Source of the DNA: Papaver somniferum
Lineage: Eukaryota > Streptophyta > Magnoliopsida > Ranunculales > Papaveraceae
Assembly (NCBI RefSeq): GCF_003573695.1
Contig: NC_039367.1
Location: 28,048,442-28,112,441 of the forward strand
Direction of reading: 5' to 3'
Length of the DNA: 64,000 nucleotides
In this document: positions 45,241 to 56,395 of the stretch, piece by piece
How positions within the stretch are numbered: the first letter of the stretch is position 1
How the letters are laid out: each line of letters starts with the position of its first letter
Notes under the pieces: generated by a model
Told to the model about the DNA's origin: nothing
Database searches by the model: none
The model's input: the letters and a program-made list of their open reading frames with translations, nothing else
Made by a program: the position numbers and the translations under genes

Positions 45241-45682
45241 TTTGCTTTTCAATTTCTATCAAACCCTTTTTCTCGAATTCCCATGTTCAATCAATTTCAG
45301 AACCATCATCAATTTCTTCCTACAAATCTTTTCAGTGAAACCCTAATTTAATTCCAAATCCTCTCTTCACTAATGAGCAGAAGAAAGAAAACGGAAGGAG
45401 AAGAAAACAAAGAAGAAGAAGATAAGAAGAAGAAGAATGAATGAATGAGATCGAACACGTGACTGACACACACGTGTGAAGGACATTTCAGTAGTCTTAC
45501 CACATGTATGAGATCTCCCTATATGATATTTTGGCGAGATATTGACAAGTCAACGCGATAAATTGACCGAGATGGTTAAAGTGGATGGAATCCGTTAACT
45601 TGCCTAGTTTTGCAAGAAATAAAAAAAGTGACCTAGAAATGAAAGTGAGGGTCCAGACCAGGCCTACTTCTGCATATAATCC

Positions 45683-46276
45683 AGAAGTGAAAGTGGATGG
45701 AATCTGTGTTGCAGGAATCCTTGAAAAATCGGCTATTCAGGTTCGGGGATTTCTCCTAAATACCTTCGTTACTTTGTTTTTAGTTCTTCGTTTCGTTTTA
45801 TGGTTACAATACGAATATTAAGATTTAGTAGTAATAATTCTTTTGGTATGAATTTTAACTTTTGTTATGAATTTCAGTTGCTCGAATCGAATTTCCTTTT
45901 AATATCCACTTAGATCTGTTATTTGGATTTTCTATGTTAACTCTCTAAGGATTATCATGAATATATGTTCTTGATATCATATGTTTTAGTTCTATTACAT
46001 GATCTCTTATGTTCTTTATATATGTTTTAGTTTCAATCACATGATCTTTAATGTTCTTGATGTTATGTGTTATGGTTCAATTACATGATATCAGGCGTCT
46101 TTGGTGTTTTACATCCATTTGCAGAAAATGCCTCTTCACCACTTTAAACATACCCTGTGCATTTTCCAGTCATATTGGTAGCTAAGCCTGTATACTTATT
46201 TTTTGGGTCTTGTATAATTATCTTCTTCCTTTTCAGTTCTGTACAGTTTAAAATCTTTACTTCTGGTTTGGTGCAG
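45683..46276 (+). other. Upstream region and 5' intron of the zinc-ribbon gene
   Basis: 45710-45765 resembles 42990-43047 in direct orientation (GCTATTCAGGTTCGGGG.. against GGTATTCAGGTTAGGGT..). 45955-46095 is a degenerate tandem repeat (about 60 bp; ATGTTCTTGATATCATATG and variants, three units). An acceptor TTGGTGCAG at 46276 precedes the first coding exon, so this stretch probably holds a leader exon and an intron. Confidence 0.5.
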
Positions 46277-47263
46277 GGAGTGATAGTTTTAACTATCAAT
46301 GGCTGACAGACATTGTTATGTGTGTGACCATAATGAGTTTAAGAAATATAATTCTGATTTTTACTGCCGAAATATAATTCTGATTTTTACTGCCGAAATT
46401 GTGGATCACGGGAAAGGCATTGTCATGAGTGTCGCCATACCAAGTTTGAAATTCGTGAGAATGGTTCATTTTTCTGCCTAAACTGTTCGCAGAAGTATTC
46501 AAGAGGTAATAATAACAGTTTTGTTTAATTATCCGTCTTTGAAAGATTTTATTGCCTAAATAGTGAAAACAAACATTATTATTTATCTTGGGCTCTCGAC
46601 AAAATAATGTACTTATCATCCATATTTCGTGTTTTGTCTGCTGTGCGACCAACAGTTGTGACGATGATGATTCCACTCAAGCCATGTTTTGATCATATGG
46701 TTCAATCAAATTTTGCTTGCGAGATTCTAATGCCTCCAGCTGAACTACATCGACGTTGTATTCTCAGTGACCTTGACAAAAAACCTTACCTATATAATGG
46801 ATTGGACTTGACTCTATCCAATCAGAAAATCAGTATCTCTACACTGGTTGATTTTGAGGCTGAGGTATATAACAGTTTTCGTTTGTTATTCGTTTTATTT
46901 TTCAAGTTTTTTTTTCCTCTAAAGATGTTTTTGTTTTCTGTGTCAGGAATTCACCATACTGAAAAACATTTTTGGAGAACAAGGTATATCCTTAAATGTT
47001 TCTTATGAAGATTTTATTCTAGGTGTGAAGGTGATGTCTCATCTTCATTTACCTAGTTGGTTTCTTGGTTGCACAAGAGACTCGAGGTTGTTTCTTAAGT
47101 AAGTTAAATCTTCTCATTCCCTTGTTCGGTATTTACTCAGTGTTGACCCTTCATGTATTCCAATTTGCTAGGTCTTCGTATAATAATCTTCATTATCTTT
47201 GTCTGCGTATACAGGGGTGGCAATGTTGAGTCGTTCATTAGACCTCTGGCTAAGAAGCGCTAA
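46277..47263 (+). pseudogene. Tandem zinc-ribbon protein gene, broken by a 26-bp duplication
   Basis: Four coding exons: 46299-46505, 46656-46864, 46947-47098 and 47215-47263, all with GT-AG junctions. If one copy of a 26-bp tandem duplication (46344-46369, 46370-46395) is disregarded, exon phases fit (1, 0, 2) and the total is exactly 197 codons including the stop. The first 60 residues hold four CxxC pairs (CYVC, CRNC, CHEC, CLNC; about residues 6-9, 23-26, 33-36, 51-54), two consecutive zinc ribbons. The C-terminal 135 residues (PPAELHRRCILSDLDKKPYL, VKVMSHLHLPSWFLGC) are not recognised. A zinc ribbon at the very N-terminus recalls RNA-polymerase-associated factors such as TAF1B/Rrn7, but that is a guess. 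As written, translation stops at 46481. Confidence 0.7.
46344..46395 (+). repeat. 26-bp tandem duplication in the zinc-ribbon exon
   Basis: Two perfect units of AAATATAATTCTGATTTTTA plus CTGCCG. 26 is not a multiple of three, so it shifts the frame. Confidence 0.95.
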
Positions 47264-47860
47264 AATTCAGAATGCTTGTTGATGTTTGGGTTGGGTCAAA
47301 CACAACTGTGGAAAGTTGGTATACTTTGGCAATTTGGTTTCTTCCAAGTTTGATACTAATGGTGGTGTACATTTAATATGCTGCTCAACCAGTTATTTCA
47401 AAGCTTTTCTGAATATATTTTAAGCACTTATGTAATAGTGATGCTGAATTTGCTCTTATCTCCTTTTGTGCATTTGCTTGTATGAATCTTAATATTGGTA
47501 GTGCTTGGGACCTAATTGAGGTAGTTCCTATTGTAAAATGTACTTTAGAGTAATTTCCTAAGAAATAGATATATTTAATAATGGTGTTTGAGGATGGTGC
47601 ATTGGCTTAGTAGCACCTAACAGTATGTAGGAGTCTTCACTTTAAGGAGGAAAGTAGATAAGCTGTTGAATATTAAGTTTATTATTGTGATTTTGGAGTT
47701 TAGGTGAAGGAATTATTTTAGGTGCTAATCTGTCCGATTATTCATATGTGAGACTCCCTCACTTTTGTTTGAATAGAATTTATAGAAACAAGCCCTCCCA
47801 CCAAAAAAATCTCTACTTTTAGGAATTTTTGCTGGCATAATTCTTGTGCAACTTCTTTTT
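47264..47860. other. 3' flank of the zinc-ribbon gene
   Basis: AT-rich with no frames. Around 47270-47580 it has the character of a long 3' UTR. Similarity to the second duplication copy begins only at about 47860. Confidence 0.4.
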
Positions 47861-48421
47861 GTAGTCGTTGAGTACACATGCATGGAGAAAGTAAACGAAA
47901 AGACTCCAAGCTAGAGACCACAAAATAATAGGCCTGAACCCTGAATTTTTTTAATAATCCATTAAAGTATTTTGGTTTTCAAATTTGAATGAGAGAGGCA
48001 GGCTCGTCTCAGTAAACTGTGAAATATCAGTGTGTTGTTTGACCAAATGAAGATTTTAAGGGATAAACAGCTACCAACGATGTGACTCTTTGGCCGTCAC
48101 TAAGGATCTGGCCTAGGCTTAATGATTTCTATCCTTGGAGTTGCATTGGGTTTTTGTCATTAATCTTGTTTCCCAAATATAGCACTAGTTACAGTGATTC
48201 TTTTTTATCCTCCACATCACAGCACTAAAACCAACCTAGAAAGTACATAGGTCTGCTGCTCAGTGCCTCGGTCTGTATTCTGTAAGAGTAGACTATACTA
48301 GAAAAACCTTTTTTTTTCTTTCTTTTCACAAGGTTCTTCTCTCCATATTATCACTCTGTTTTTGCTAGGACTGCTATTTATTTTGTAAAAATCCTGAGAA
48401 TCAACTAGTACCAGTTAAGAA

Positions 48422-51400
48422 ATGGGTACATCAAGGGAAGAAATAGAAACTCAACACCGGAGGATGGCTTGTTTCGTTCTAAAACACCACAATCATAAGT
48501 TGATGATGGAGTGTAGTCAACGTAAGAAAAAGTATGAGATGGGTTTCAAGGGGGGAATAGAAATTTCAAGAAAAGATGATGATCCCAACTACAAGTGGAA
48601 AAAATGTGCAGACACCATGGAAATGGAAAATCACCATTGGAGGTTAGCTTGTTTGGTTCTGAAACACCATAATCATGAGCTGATGATGGAGTGTAGTCAA
48701 CTTAAGAAAAAGTATGAGATGGGTTTCAAGGAAGGAATAGAAATTTCAAGAAAACGTGTACAGAAGTTTTGGAGGATGATCAAAGGGGCAAATGTAATAA
48801 ATGTGCTGAACTCAAACGGGAAATCGATGATTTTAAGTTGATGAAGAAAAGAGATGCAGTTGAGATTGAAGATCTGAGGATAAATTGCATGGAAATGGAC
48901 ATTGAAGTAACTGCCTTGTCGAATCATGAAATTGACTTGGAAAAAGAATTAGAAGCTTATAAAATCAAGTGTCAAGGATTGTCTGCAGAGCTACAACGGA
49001 AGGGAACTGAATTGGAGAACTTAGCAGTAATAAACGGCGGTCTTCAACGTGAGTGTGAAGAGAACATGGAAAAATGCATTGGAATGGAAGAAAAAAATCA
49101 AAGGGTTGATAGAAGAAGGAATTGTCATGTCTGGAATTGTTATGTCTGAAAGGGAGACTAGTGCAAGAGAAAGAATTTGTCACTTGGAGGAGGTAATCAA
49201 GAAAATGGAAACTAACGAAAGAGGGAGGTTTGCAGAGTTGGAAGCTTATAGAATCAAAATGTCAAGGTTTGTGTGCAAAGCTGGAACGGAAGGGGCTGGA
49301 ATTGGAGAACCTAAGGGTAGTAAATGGTGGTCTTGATCATGAGCGCGAAGATTACAGGAATAAATGCATTGGAATGGGAAAGAAAATCAAGGGGTTAACA
49401 GAAGAAGGAATTGTTATGTCTCAAAAGGAGAAGAGTGCAGGGGAAAGAATCTGTCACTTGGAGGAGGTAGTTAAGAAGATGGAAACTGACGAAGTTTCTT
49501 GTGAAAGAACTTGCGGGGATATGGATGGCAGTGAGAATGCAGCTGATGAGGCACACTTCACTAGAACTGAAACGAGTCCAAATTCTACTTTTGCACCCTG
49601 TTGCAAACCTTCTTCGCGGCATGTAAATTCCACAGGTGTGCACGTCTCTGGAGGTATCATTCATATCCTTGTTATCTAGTGTTTTATTTGTTTGCCTTTT
49701 GTTAGTGTGGCTCTCGCGCTATGTCCATTGTTTCTCTGTGTTCATGTCGATGCATATCATAGTTACATGTTTACATTGCTTTGTCTGTAAATGGCATTCA
49801 TATAGAGCCGATGGTCATACCCTGTTGTTAATGTGGTAGCAGACAAACCTTGACACTTGATTTTATAAGCTTCCAATTATCTTGCCAATGCAATTTCATG
49901 ATTCAACAAGAGGGTTTGTCACTTTGAGGAGGTAAATAAGAAAATGGAAACTAACGAAAGAGACAGGTAGCCGAGTTGGAAGCAATAAAATCAAGTGTCA
50001 TGGTTTGTCTGCAGAGCTCGAACGGTTTGTCTTCATTTTCTTGGATATGATAGCAGTTAGAGTTAGCAGTGGTTTCTATATTTCATGAATTGCGCAAGGT
50101 TGCTGAATAAGTCACATCTGATTGATGTTTGCACTAGGCTAAAATAAATTTCATTACACCAATTAACATTAAATGTGGAAAAAGAAGGGAAAAAAATCTA
50201 TTATTACAAATTGAATGTGGATGGGTTTAAGTAACATTGTTCAAGCATGCTTCTTGAGTAGTTTGAAAACAAATAAATTCGACTTTTAAAGAGAGAAAGT
50301 CTCTATTAGTAAACAGTGAATAAGAATTTATTTCTTTCTCTATAGCTCTTAATTTTCAAGCAAATATGAAGATCTATGGTTTTGAATAGGAGTTTGATTT
50401 GTTTAGGAAAAGATCTAAACATGGTTAATTTTTATAAGAGTCACTGTATGTTTGGCAGAATAGAGTTCTGTAATGACTAATGTTCTATAGTCTTCAATAA
50501 ATGTCCTTTAGTTTTCAGGGGTTTGGGAAGAGTCCCTATGGAGAGCAAACCTGATGTACTTCACTTTGCACTTAGGATGAATTTGGTACAGACCCTTGTA
50601 GGTAGCTAGCCATAAATCCCCTTTGACATAGGAATTGTGAACTTAAGGTATTGAGGTTTACTGTACAATTGTAACCCCAACATTAGATGATCTATACAAG
50701 TAGTACAACATCAAATTAGATAAATCAAACCACTTACATAGGCATAGCTCAATCATTTTCTCGTCTGATCCTTAAGGCTAGTAAGACTGGTATGCAAGTG
50801 TGCATCTAGTGCATCAGTAACACTACTCTTAACTTGGCTCTTATTTTACATATACAAGTTTCCACCTAATAAAAGATGAAAATCAATATTACCTCTCAAT
50901 CATAGTTGCTCTTGCTAGATCTTATCGACTTGAAAGAACATTAACTCATTCATTAAGTAACTCATCAGTAGCTTTAACTGATATTGAAATTACAAGGAAT
51001 ATCAGGTAACCTTTGAATGAAACTCTGGTTTCGAAAGCAATCAATGTGGCTTTTACAGTAAATAAACTTTAATCTTTACAGTGAGTGCCTTTCTGTAAGA
51101 TGATTCTCGTCCAAGTGTTTACAGGATCCGAGCAAAATTAGTAGTAACACCACCTTCACTTTTACAGCAAGTTTTTCTTAGCAAACTCTTAACGAATATA
51201 ATGTGTTGCACCAGCAGGCAGCAGTACATTGATTTCCTCCATGTTTATCTTCAAAATGCAGAATGAATTAATCTTACATTGTTGATTTTCTTGCAGACTC
51301 TCCTCATGGCAACAATCAGAGGGTGGAAGAGAATGCATTGGGACACCAAGTAAGTTGTGAGACGGAAGGGACACTGACTGGGCTCCGCAAGTGCAGTGTG

Positions 51401-51439
51401 ACGCCATCTAGTGAAAACCTAGTTTTGCAGTCCAAATAA
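48422..51439 (+). pseudogene. Coiled-coil protein gene relic B
   Basis: ATG at 48422 (MGTSREEIETQHRRMACF). The N-terminal part has an internal repeat of about 60 residues: FVLKHHNHKLMMECSQRKKK and LVLKHHNHELMMECSQLKKK, each followed by YEMGFK-GIEISRK. A long Lys/Glu-rich coiled coil follows (CAELKREIDDFKLMKKRDAV, CQGLSAELQRKGTELENLAV) but in three frames, with shifts near 48760, in an A-run near 49090, and near 49270. The donor is at 49653 (CTGGAG|GTATC), then a 1.64-kb intron and a last exon at 51297-51439 (DSPHGNNQRVEENALGHQ), phase 1 on both sides. Splice sites are intact while the frame is not. Family not recognised. Confidence 0.65.
49654..51296 (+). other. Intron of relic B
   Basis: Long AT-rich intron with a degenerate partial copy of the preceding coding exon near 49905-50035 (GTCACTTTGAGGAGGTAAATA, CTGCAGAGCTCGAACGG), also present in relic C (57235-57310). 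The exon-like segment was therefore duplicated into the intron before the segmental duplication. Confidence 0.6.
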
Positions 51440-51700
51440 GATGGTGCAAGGCCATCTAAGGAGATTGTTGAGATTGTCAATGTCAGCAATGATAATGGAG
51501 AAAATAAATGAGATTACTCTGAAACATATGTATAGTTTAGATGCAGCAAATCAGGGATTTTGGAATTTCTGCATCTTATTTTTTTAAGATCACATGTCTT
51601 GAAATTTCAAGTAGTTGTTGCTGTAATTGTGGTAGTAATTTTTTTACTTATTTTTTCAGATCTAAAATAATTCTTCCTTTTGTTAACACAAAGGAAATGT

Positions 51701-52640
51701 CTAATTCGTTCTCAATTCCTTCACAGTTTTGAGATTTGGATAGCCATAAGCTACATATGGCCCAACTCTTTGCAACATCTGTAAATTAGCTTTGTTCACT
51801 TTAGAGAAATCAACCACATCGGCAATCCTCATTACCATACCAGAAAACATTATAAGACTTCTACTCCTAGCTTCTTTAGCTAAATAATCTGCTATTCCAT
51901 TTAGTTCTCTTGGAGCATGAGTGCATATCCATGAACCAAAGGAATTAAGCCACAACCTACAGTCACTAATGACATTATTATTGTCCATCTACTCCCACAG
52001 CACCATTAATGGCTTTCATTGCGTTTAGACGATCTCCCTCCAAATGCAGCTTGTACACTCCAATTTTATGGGCCCATCTGATTGCCTCCAAAGTTGTTGC
52101 GCCTCTGCTTGTTCTTCATCTTGTGCTAACCACTGTGAATGACTTACTTCAACACACCTCCCTACATTATTAAAAGCTATTAGGCCACAACCCATAATCA
52201 AGTTTCCTTTTTATAAAATGCATCAAAATTTGTTTTTGTAAAAAAAAATTGTGGCGAAGTTTATTGAGGCACAATTCTATTTTGCCTGGTACTTGACACT
52301 ATGTGAATATTTTTCCTTGTCACACTGGTCCAGTCAGCAATGGCTTGCTGCACTTGTATTTTGAAAACATTTACCTGCACTTGAACATTTTCAAACACCT
52401 TTGCACATCTCAATTTTTTATTGCAGCAGTTGTATTAGCTTAATCAAACAATGAGAATATTCAGTCTTTAAGACCGATTCCATTATGCATCCCTGCAATT
52501 TGACTATTCACAACAAACCAAAGATTATTAGTTACCTGATACTCTAGCAAAAGATGATCAACAGTTTCATCATCATTATTACAGAAAGGACATTTAGCAA
52601 AAGATGAGCGGAAAAGTAACATCAGCCGTACTATGTGTTT
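51701..52640 (-). mobile_element. LINE relic: RNase H and zf-RVT region
   Basis: Minus strand: 51990-51720 reads as a plant LINE RNase H C-terminus ([37 protein letters not shown]), and just upstream ATTLEAIRWAHKIGVYKLHL (about 52100-52040) is the same domain's middle. Up to about 52620 a decayed zf-RVT-like stretch follows (LLLEYQVTNNLWFVVNSQIA). Several stops. It lies exactly between the two copies of the segmental duplication. Confidence 0.75.
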
Positions 52641-53045
52641 ATATCTATACAGCTACCTTACCTATGATGTGCCTGCCTATTTGGCTGTGTCGCGGTCACG
52701 GATCTTCCTAGGCTTAATGCTTGCTTAATCCTTATTCGTCGGAGACTTTTTTCTGTATTACACATAAAACTTTTGGAACTACGAAAGCAAAAGTGAAGAA
52801 GAATAAAGAAAACGAAAAGACTCAAGGTAGACCACAAAATAATAGGCCTGAACCCTGAATTATTTATGTAATTTGGTTTTCAAATTCAGGGAACTCAGCT
52901 TACTTTGTATGTTTGACCAAATGAAGATTTTAAGGGATAACATGCAGCTACCTAGAAAAGGGATATATATGTAAAAGTACGTAGTTCTTCTCGGTGCCTC
53001 AGTCTGTAAGAGTAGACTAGAGTAGAAAAACCCTTTTTTTTAGGG
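52641..53045 (+). other. Start of segmental duplication copy 2
   Basis: From about 52790 the sequence matches 47880-48310 (CCACAAAATAATAGGCCTGA, then GTGCCTCAGTCTGTAAGAGT). The match breaks at about 53045, where the Copia sequence starts. No coding frame. Confidence 0.7.
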
Positions 53046-53213
53046 AGGGACAAAGATAGTGTATCCTAAAACATGCAGGCAGCACTATCATATGGTTACA
53101 CCATAGGGAGGGACAAAGATAGTGCTTTCTCTCGACATCACCAAAAATTAGTTATCTCATTGAACCTTGATCTTGGAGCTCCATTCACAAGGTTGAGTGT
53201 CCTTCATGGCGAT

Positions 53214-54083
53214 TTATTCTATGAGCTTGAGTCCCATCCCCTTCGATGTGGATCTAACTACCTCTCTAGATAACCCTTTCGTCAAAGGATCTGCAATATT
53301 CTCTTTAGACCTTACAAAGTCTATAGAGATGATGCCAGTAGAGAGTAGTTGTTTCACTGTCTTGTGTCTTCTTCGAAGATGTATAGACTTTCCGTTGTAT
53401 ACACTATTCTTTGCGCATCCAATAGCAGCTTGACTGTCACAGTGGATTGCGATCGAAGACACAGGCTTGGGCCAGAGTGGAATTCCACCCAGGAAACCTC
53501 GTATCCATTCAGCTTCCTCTCCAGCTTTCTCCAAGGCTATAAACTCAGACTCCATGGTGGATCGGCTATACATGTCTGTTTGGTAGACTTCCATGACACA
53601 GACGCACCACCAAGTGTGAAGATGTACCCGCTAGTGGATTTGCACTCATCTGAGTCTGATATCCAGTTAGCATCACAATACCCTTCTAGCACAGCAGGAT
53701 ACTTCCCAAAACTTAGGCAATAGTTTGAAGTTTCTCTCTCAGGACCGTAGAACTCTGTAGAGAGCATTCCAGTGATCCTGCCCAGGGTTGCAAGTGTACC
53801 TGCTTAATCTACTCACAGTATAGGCAATATCAGGTCTTGTACAGTTCATTAAATACATAAGACTGCCAATAACACGAGAATACTCAAGTTGATAAATACC
53901 CTCACCCTTGTTCTTTTTCAATTTGCAATTGGGATCATAAGGAGTAGTTGCAGGTTTAGCATTTTCATGATTAAATCTCTTAAGCACAGTTTCAACATAA
54001 TGAGATTGACTAAGACTATATCCATCAGACATCTTTCTGATTTTCATCCCTAAGATTACATCAGCAGGGCCTAAGTCTTTCAT
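53214..54083 (-). pseudogene. Copia RT end and RNase H, three frames
   Basis: It continues the polyprotein after the 54080 frameshift: [34 protein letters not shown]. After a break with apparent loss of sequence near 53760 comes [20 protein letters not shown] (RNase H Asp), and after a further break near 53590 [20 protein letters not shown] (RNase H Glu), HCDSQAAIGCAKN, and DFVRSKENIADPLTKGLSRE to the stop at 53214. Three breaks within 900 bp make this part inactive. Confidence 0.88.
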
Positions 54084-56395
54084 GTCAAAGTTTTCGTTAA
54101 GCTTTTAGTGGTATTGATACTATCAAGGTTACTACCTAATATGAGCATATCATCAACATATAGGCACACAATAACATGAGAATCATCCACAGATTTAATG
54201 TAAACACATTTATCAGATTCATTAACCTTGAAGCCATTAGATATCATTACATGATTAAATTTTTCATGCCACTGTTTAGGTGCTTGTTTTAAACCATACA
54301 AAGATTTTTTCAGTTTGCATACTTTATCTTCAAAACCTTTCACAACAAAACCTTCTGGTTGGTCCATATAAATTTCTTCATTCAAATCACCATATAAAAA
54401 AGCAGTTTTAACATCCATCTGATGTATATGCAAATCATAAATAGAAGCAATAGCAATCAGCATCCGGATAGAAGTGATTCTAGTGACCGGTGAATAGGTA
54501 TCAAAGAAATCTAATCCTTCCTGTTGTTTGTACCCCTTAGCTACCAACCTAGCTTTGTGTTTTTCTATAGTTCCATCTGTTCTAAGTTTCCTTTTGAAGA
54601 CCCACTTGCAACCTATGGTTTTACTACCAGGAGGTAAGTCTACAAGCTCCCAAGTTTCATTTTGTTGAATGGAATCCCACTCATTATTTGAAGCTTCTTC
54701 CCAGAAGGGAGCTTCCGGAGAAGTCATAGCTTCCTTATAGGTTTGGGGTTCAGACTCTACCGTAAGAGTCACAAAATCTGGACCGAAACCTTTCTCGGTT
54801 CTGACCCTCTTACTTCTTCTAGGTTCGGTTTCAGCATCTAGAGACGGGGGTTGACTAGTCGAAGGAACATCTGAGAGATCATCGCGGACCCTTTTATGAG
54901 GTCCAGACTCTAAAGGGAAAATGTGTTCAAAAAACACTGCATCTCTGGATTCCATTATGGTGTTCTCACCAATTACCATGAACCTATAAGCACTAGTGTG
55001 CTCAGGATATCCTAGGAAAACACAATCTACAGTTTTAGGTCCTATTTTGGTTTTCTTGGAACGAGGAGTGGCCACCTTGGCCAAACACCCCCACACTTTA
55101 AAGTATGCATAGGACGGTTGTCTTCCTTTCCATAACTCATATGGAGTTTTGTCGGATTTCTTAAATGGAACTCGGTTCAAGATATAGCAAGCAGAGAGAA
55201 TTGCTTCCCCCCACAGGTTCGAAGGTAGCCCTGAACTAGCTAACATAGCGTTCACCATATCTATGAGTGTTATGTTTTTCCTTTCAGCTACTCCATTCGA
55301 CTCAGGTGAATAAGGTGCAGTAGTTTCATGAATGATGCCATTAAGTTTGCAGAATTCTCCTATAGGTATCACATACTCACCGCCTCGGTCCGACCTAAGA
55401 GTTTTAATAGTAACACCTCTTTGGTTTTCTACTTCAAGTTTATATAGTTTGAAAGCGTCTAGGGCTTCATCTTTACTTCTAAGAAGATAAACCTGACAGT
55501 ATCTTGAGTGATCATATATAAAAGTGATGTACCATTTTTTCCCACCTCTAGTTGGTGTTGATTTCAAATCTCCCAAATCGGAGTGGATTAGTTCTAGGGG
55601 AGTTGTACTACGTTCAACCTTTTTGTTAAAGGGTTTTCTAGCATATTTAGATTCAACACAAATTTCACATTTATGACCTCTGTCAAAGTTTATTTTAGGA
55701 ATGCAGCCTAATTTAGCAAGTCTTTCAATAGATTTGAAATTAACATGTCCTAGTCTATCATGCCAAACATGTGAGGAGTCACAAACATAAGTAGAAGAAG
55801 ATGCATTATCATTCAAGTTCAAAGAAAGTACACTAAGCTTAATCATGTTATCAGTGACATATCCTTTTCCTACGAAGTCACCACCTTTAGAGATTACAAC
55901 TTTGTTAGACTCAGCTACAAATTTAAAACCTTTTCCAAGTAAGATGGTTTCTGAGATAAGATTCTTGCATATGTCCGGGACGTGATACACGTCATTCAAT
56001 GCGAGAGTTTTTCCTGAAGTGAGCTTCAATTCAACCTTGCCTTTTCCTACCACTTTAGATGTAGAAGAGTTTCCCATAAACAATTTCTCATCGTCTCCTA
56101 CTTTGTTATAGGAGGAGAAAGCATTTCTGAACTTACAGACATGCCTAGTGGCTCCAGAATCAAGCCACCAGTCTCTCACATTGGTCACATTAGAGACAAG
56201 GTTGACTTCAGACACCATGCCAGTAAAATATCCAGAATCCTCTACTACGTTTGCCTTATTTTTCTGTTTAGGATCATTTTTGGTCTTTTTAGGTGCCCTA
56301 CAGTCCTTGGCCATATGACCAGTTTTCCCACAGTTATAGCAGTCGCCTTTGATGGTGTTTTTGGAGACACCACCCTTTGGCTTAAGAGTACAGGG
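54080..56395 (-). CDS. Copia Gag zinc knuckle, protease, integrase, RT (one long frame)
   Basis: Over 770 codons are open. The zinc knuckle [14 protein letters not shown] comes first, then the protease active site [12 protein letters not shown]. Integrase has the HHCC part ([29 protein letters not shown]) and D, D, E residues in [17 protein letters not shown] and [14 protein letters not shown] has [40 protein letters not shown] and the catalytic [14 protein letters not shown] frameshift at 54080 separates the last RT part. Given this length, the copy is young compared with its neighbours, although truncated. Confidence 0.93.
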   Translation of the reverse strand, partial: PCTLKPKGGVSKNTIKGDCYNCGKTGHMAKDCRAPKKTKNDPKQKNKANVVEDSGYFTGMVSEVNLVSNVTNVRDWWLDSGATRHVCKFRNAFSSYNKVGDDEKLFMGNSSTSKVVGKGKVELKLTSGKTLALNDVYHVPDICKNLISETILLGKGFKFVAESNKVVISKGGDFVGKGYVTDNMIKLSVLSLNLNDNASSSTYVCDSSHVWHDRLGHVNFKSIERLAKLGCIPKINFDRGHKCEICVESKYARKPFNKKVERSTTPLELIHSDLGDLKSTPTRGGKKWYITFIYDHSRYCQVYLLRSKDEALDAFKLYKLEVENQRGVTIKTLRSDRGGEYVIPIGEFCKLNGIIHETTAPYSPESNGVAERKNITLIDMVNAMLASSGLPSNLWGEAILSACYILNRVPFKKSDKTPYELWKGRQPSYAYFKVWGCLAKVATPRSKKTKIGPKTVDCVFLGYPEHTSAYRFMVIGENTIMESRDAVFFEHIFPLESGPHKRVRDDLSDVPSTSQPPSLDAETEPRRSKRVRTEKGFGPDFVTLTVESEPQTYKEAMTSPEAPFWEEASNNEWDSIQQNETWELVDLPPGSKTIGCKWVFKRKLRTDGTIEKHKARLVAKGYKQQEGLDFFDTYSPVTRITSIRMLIAIASIYDLHIHQMDVKTAFLYGDLNEEIYMDQPEGFVVKGFEDKVCKLKKSLYGLKQAPKQWHEKFNHVMISNGFKVNESDKCVYIKSVDDSHVIVCLYVDDMLILGSNLDSINTTKSLTKTLT

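Larger units (their letters stand above)
43055..45682. mobile_element. MULE-like TIR element with captured-looking interior
   Basis: About 100 bp near the left end (43055-43165, containing TTTCATTTCTAGACCACTTT) recur inverted at the right end (about 45570-45682, reverse complement TTTCATTTCTAGGTCACTTT), at about 75-80% identity by eye. Long imperfect TIRs and lack of transposase suggest a non-autonomous Mutator-like element. The interior is the purine-poor tract 2. No 9-bp target duplication could be confirmed, so the exact ends are uncertain. Confidence 0.6.
47861..51440 (+). repeat. Segmental duplication, copy 1 (contains coiled-coil relic B)
   Basis: It matches 52790-53045 plus 56396-59094 in the same order and orientation. 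Shared marks include AATAATAGGCCTGAACCCTG (47927 and about 52837), the GTAAGAGTAGACTA stretch before the gene, the coding exons, the long intron and the last exon. Roughly 85% identity by eye in the intron. Confidence 0.8.
53046..56395 (-). mobile_element. Ty1/Copia retrotransposon, 5'-truncated and without LTRs
   Basis: Minus-strand Copia from within the gag zinc knuckle to just past RNase H. Domain order gag-PR-IN-RT-RH is diagnostic of Copia. No LTR, primer-binding site or target duplication is seen at either edge. The element replaces a stretch corresponding to about 48310-49070 of relic B, so the insertion came with a deletion of about 760 bp of host sequence. A 20-bp direct repeat (AGGGAGGGACAAAGATAGTG) lies at 53042-53061 and 53105-53124. 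Confidence 0.85.

Noticed and set aside
46984..47022. A 39-bp intron in the zinc-ribbon gene (GT...AG)
   Set aside because: Too short for a plant intron, and the frame reads straight through it (13 codons) with protein-like text.
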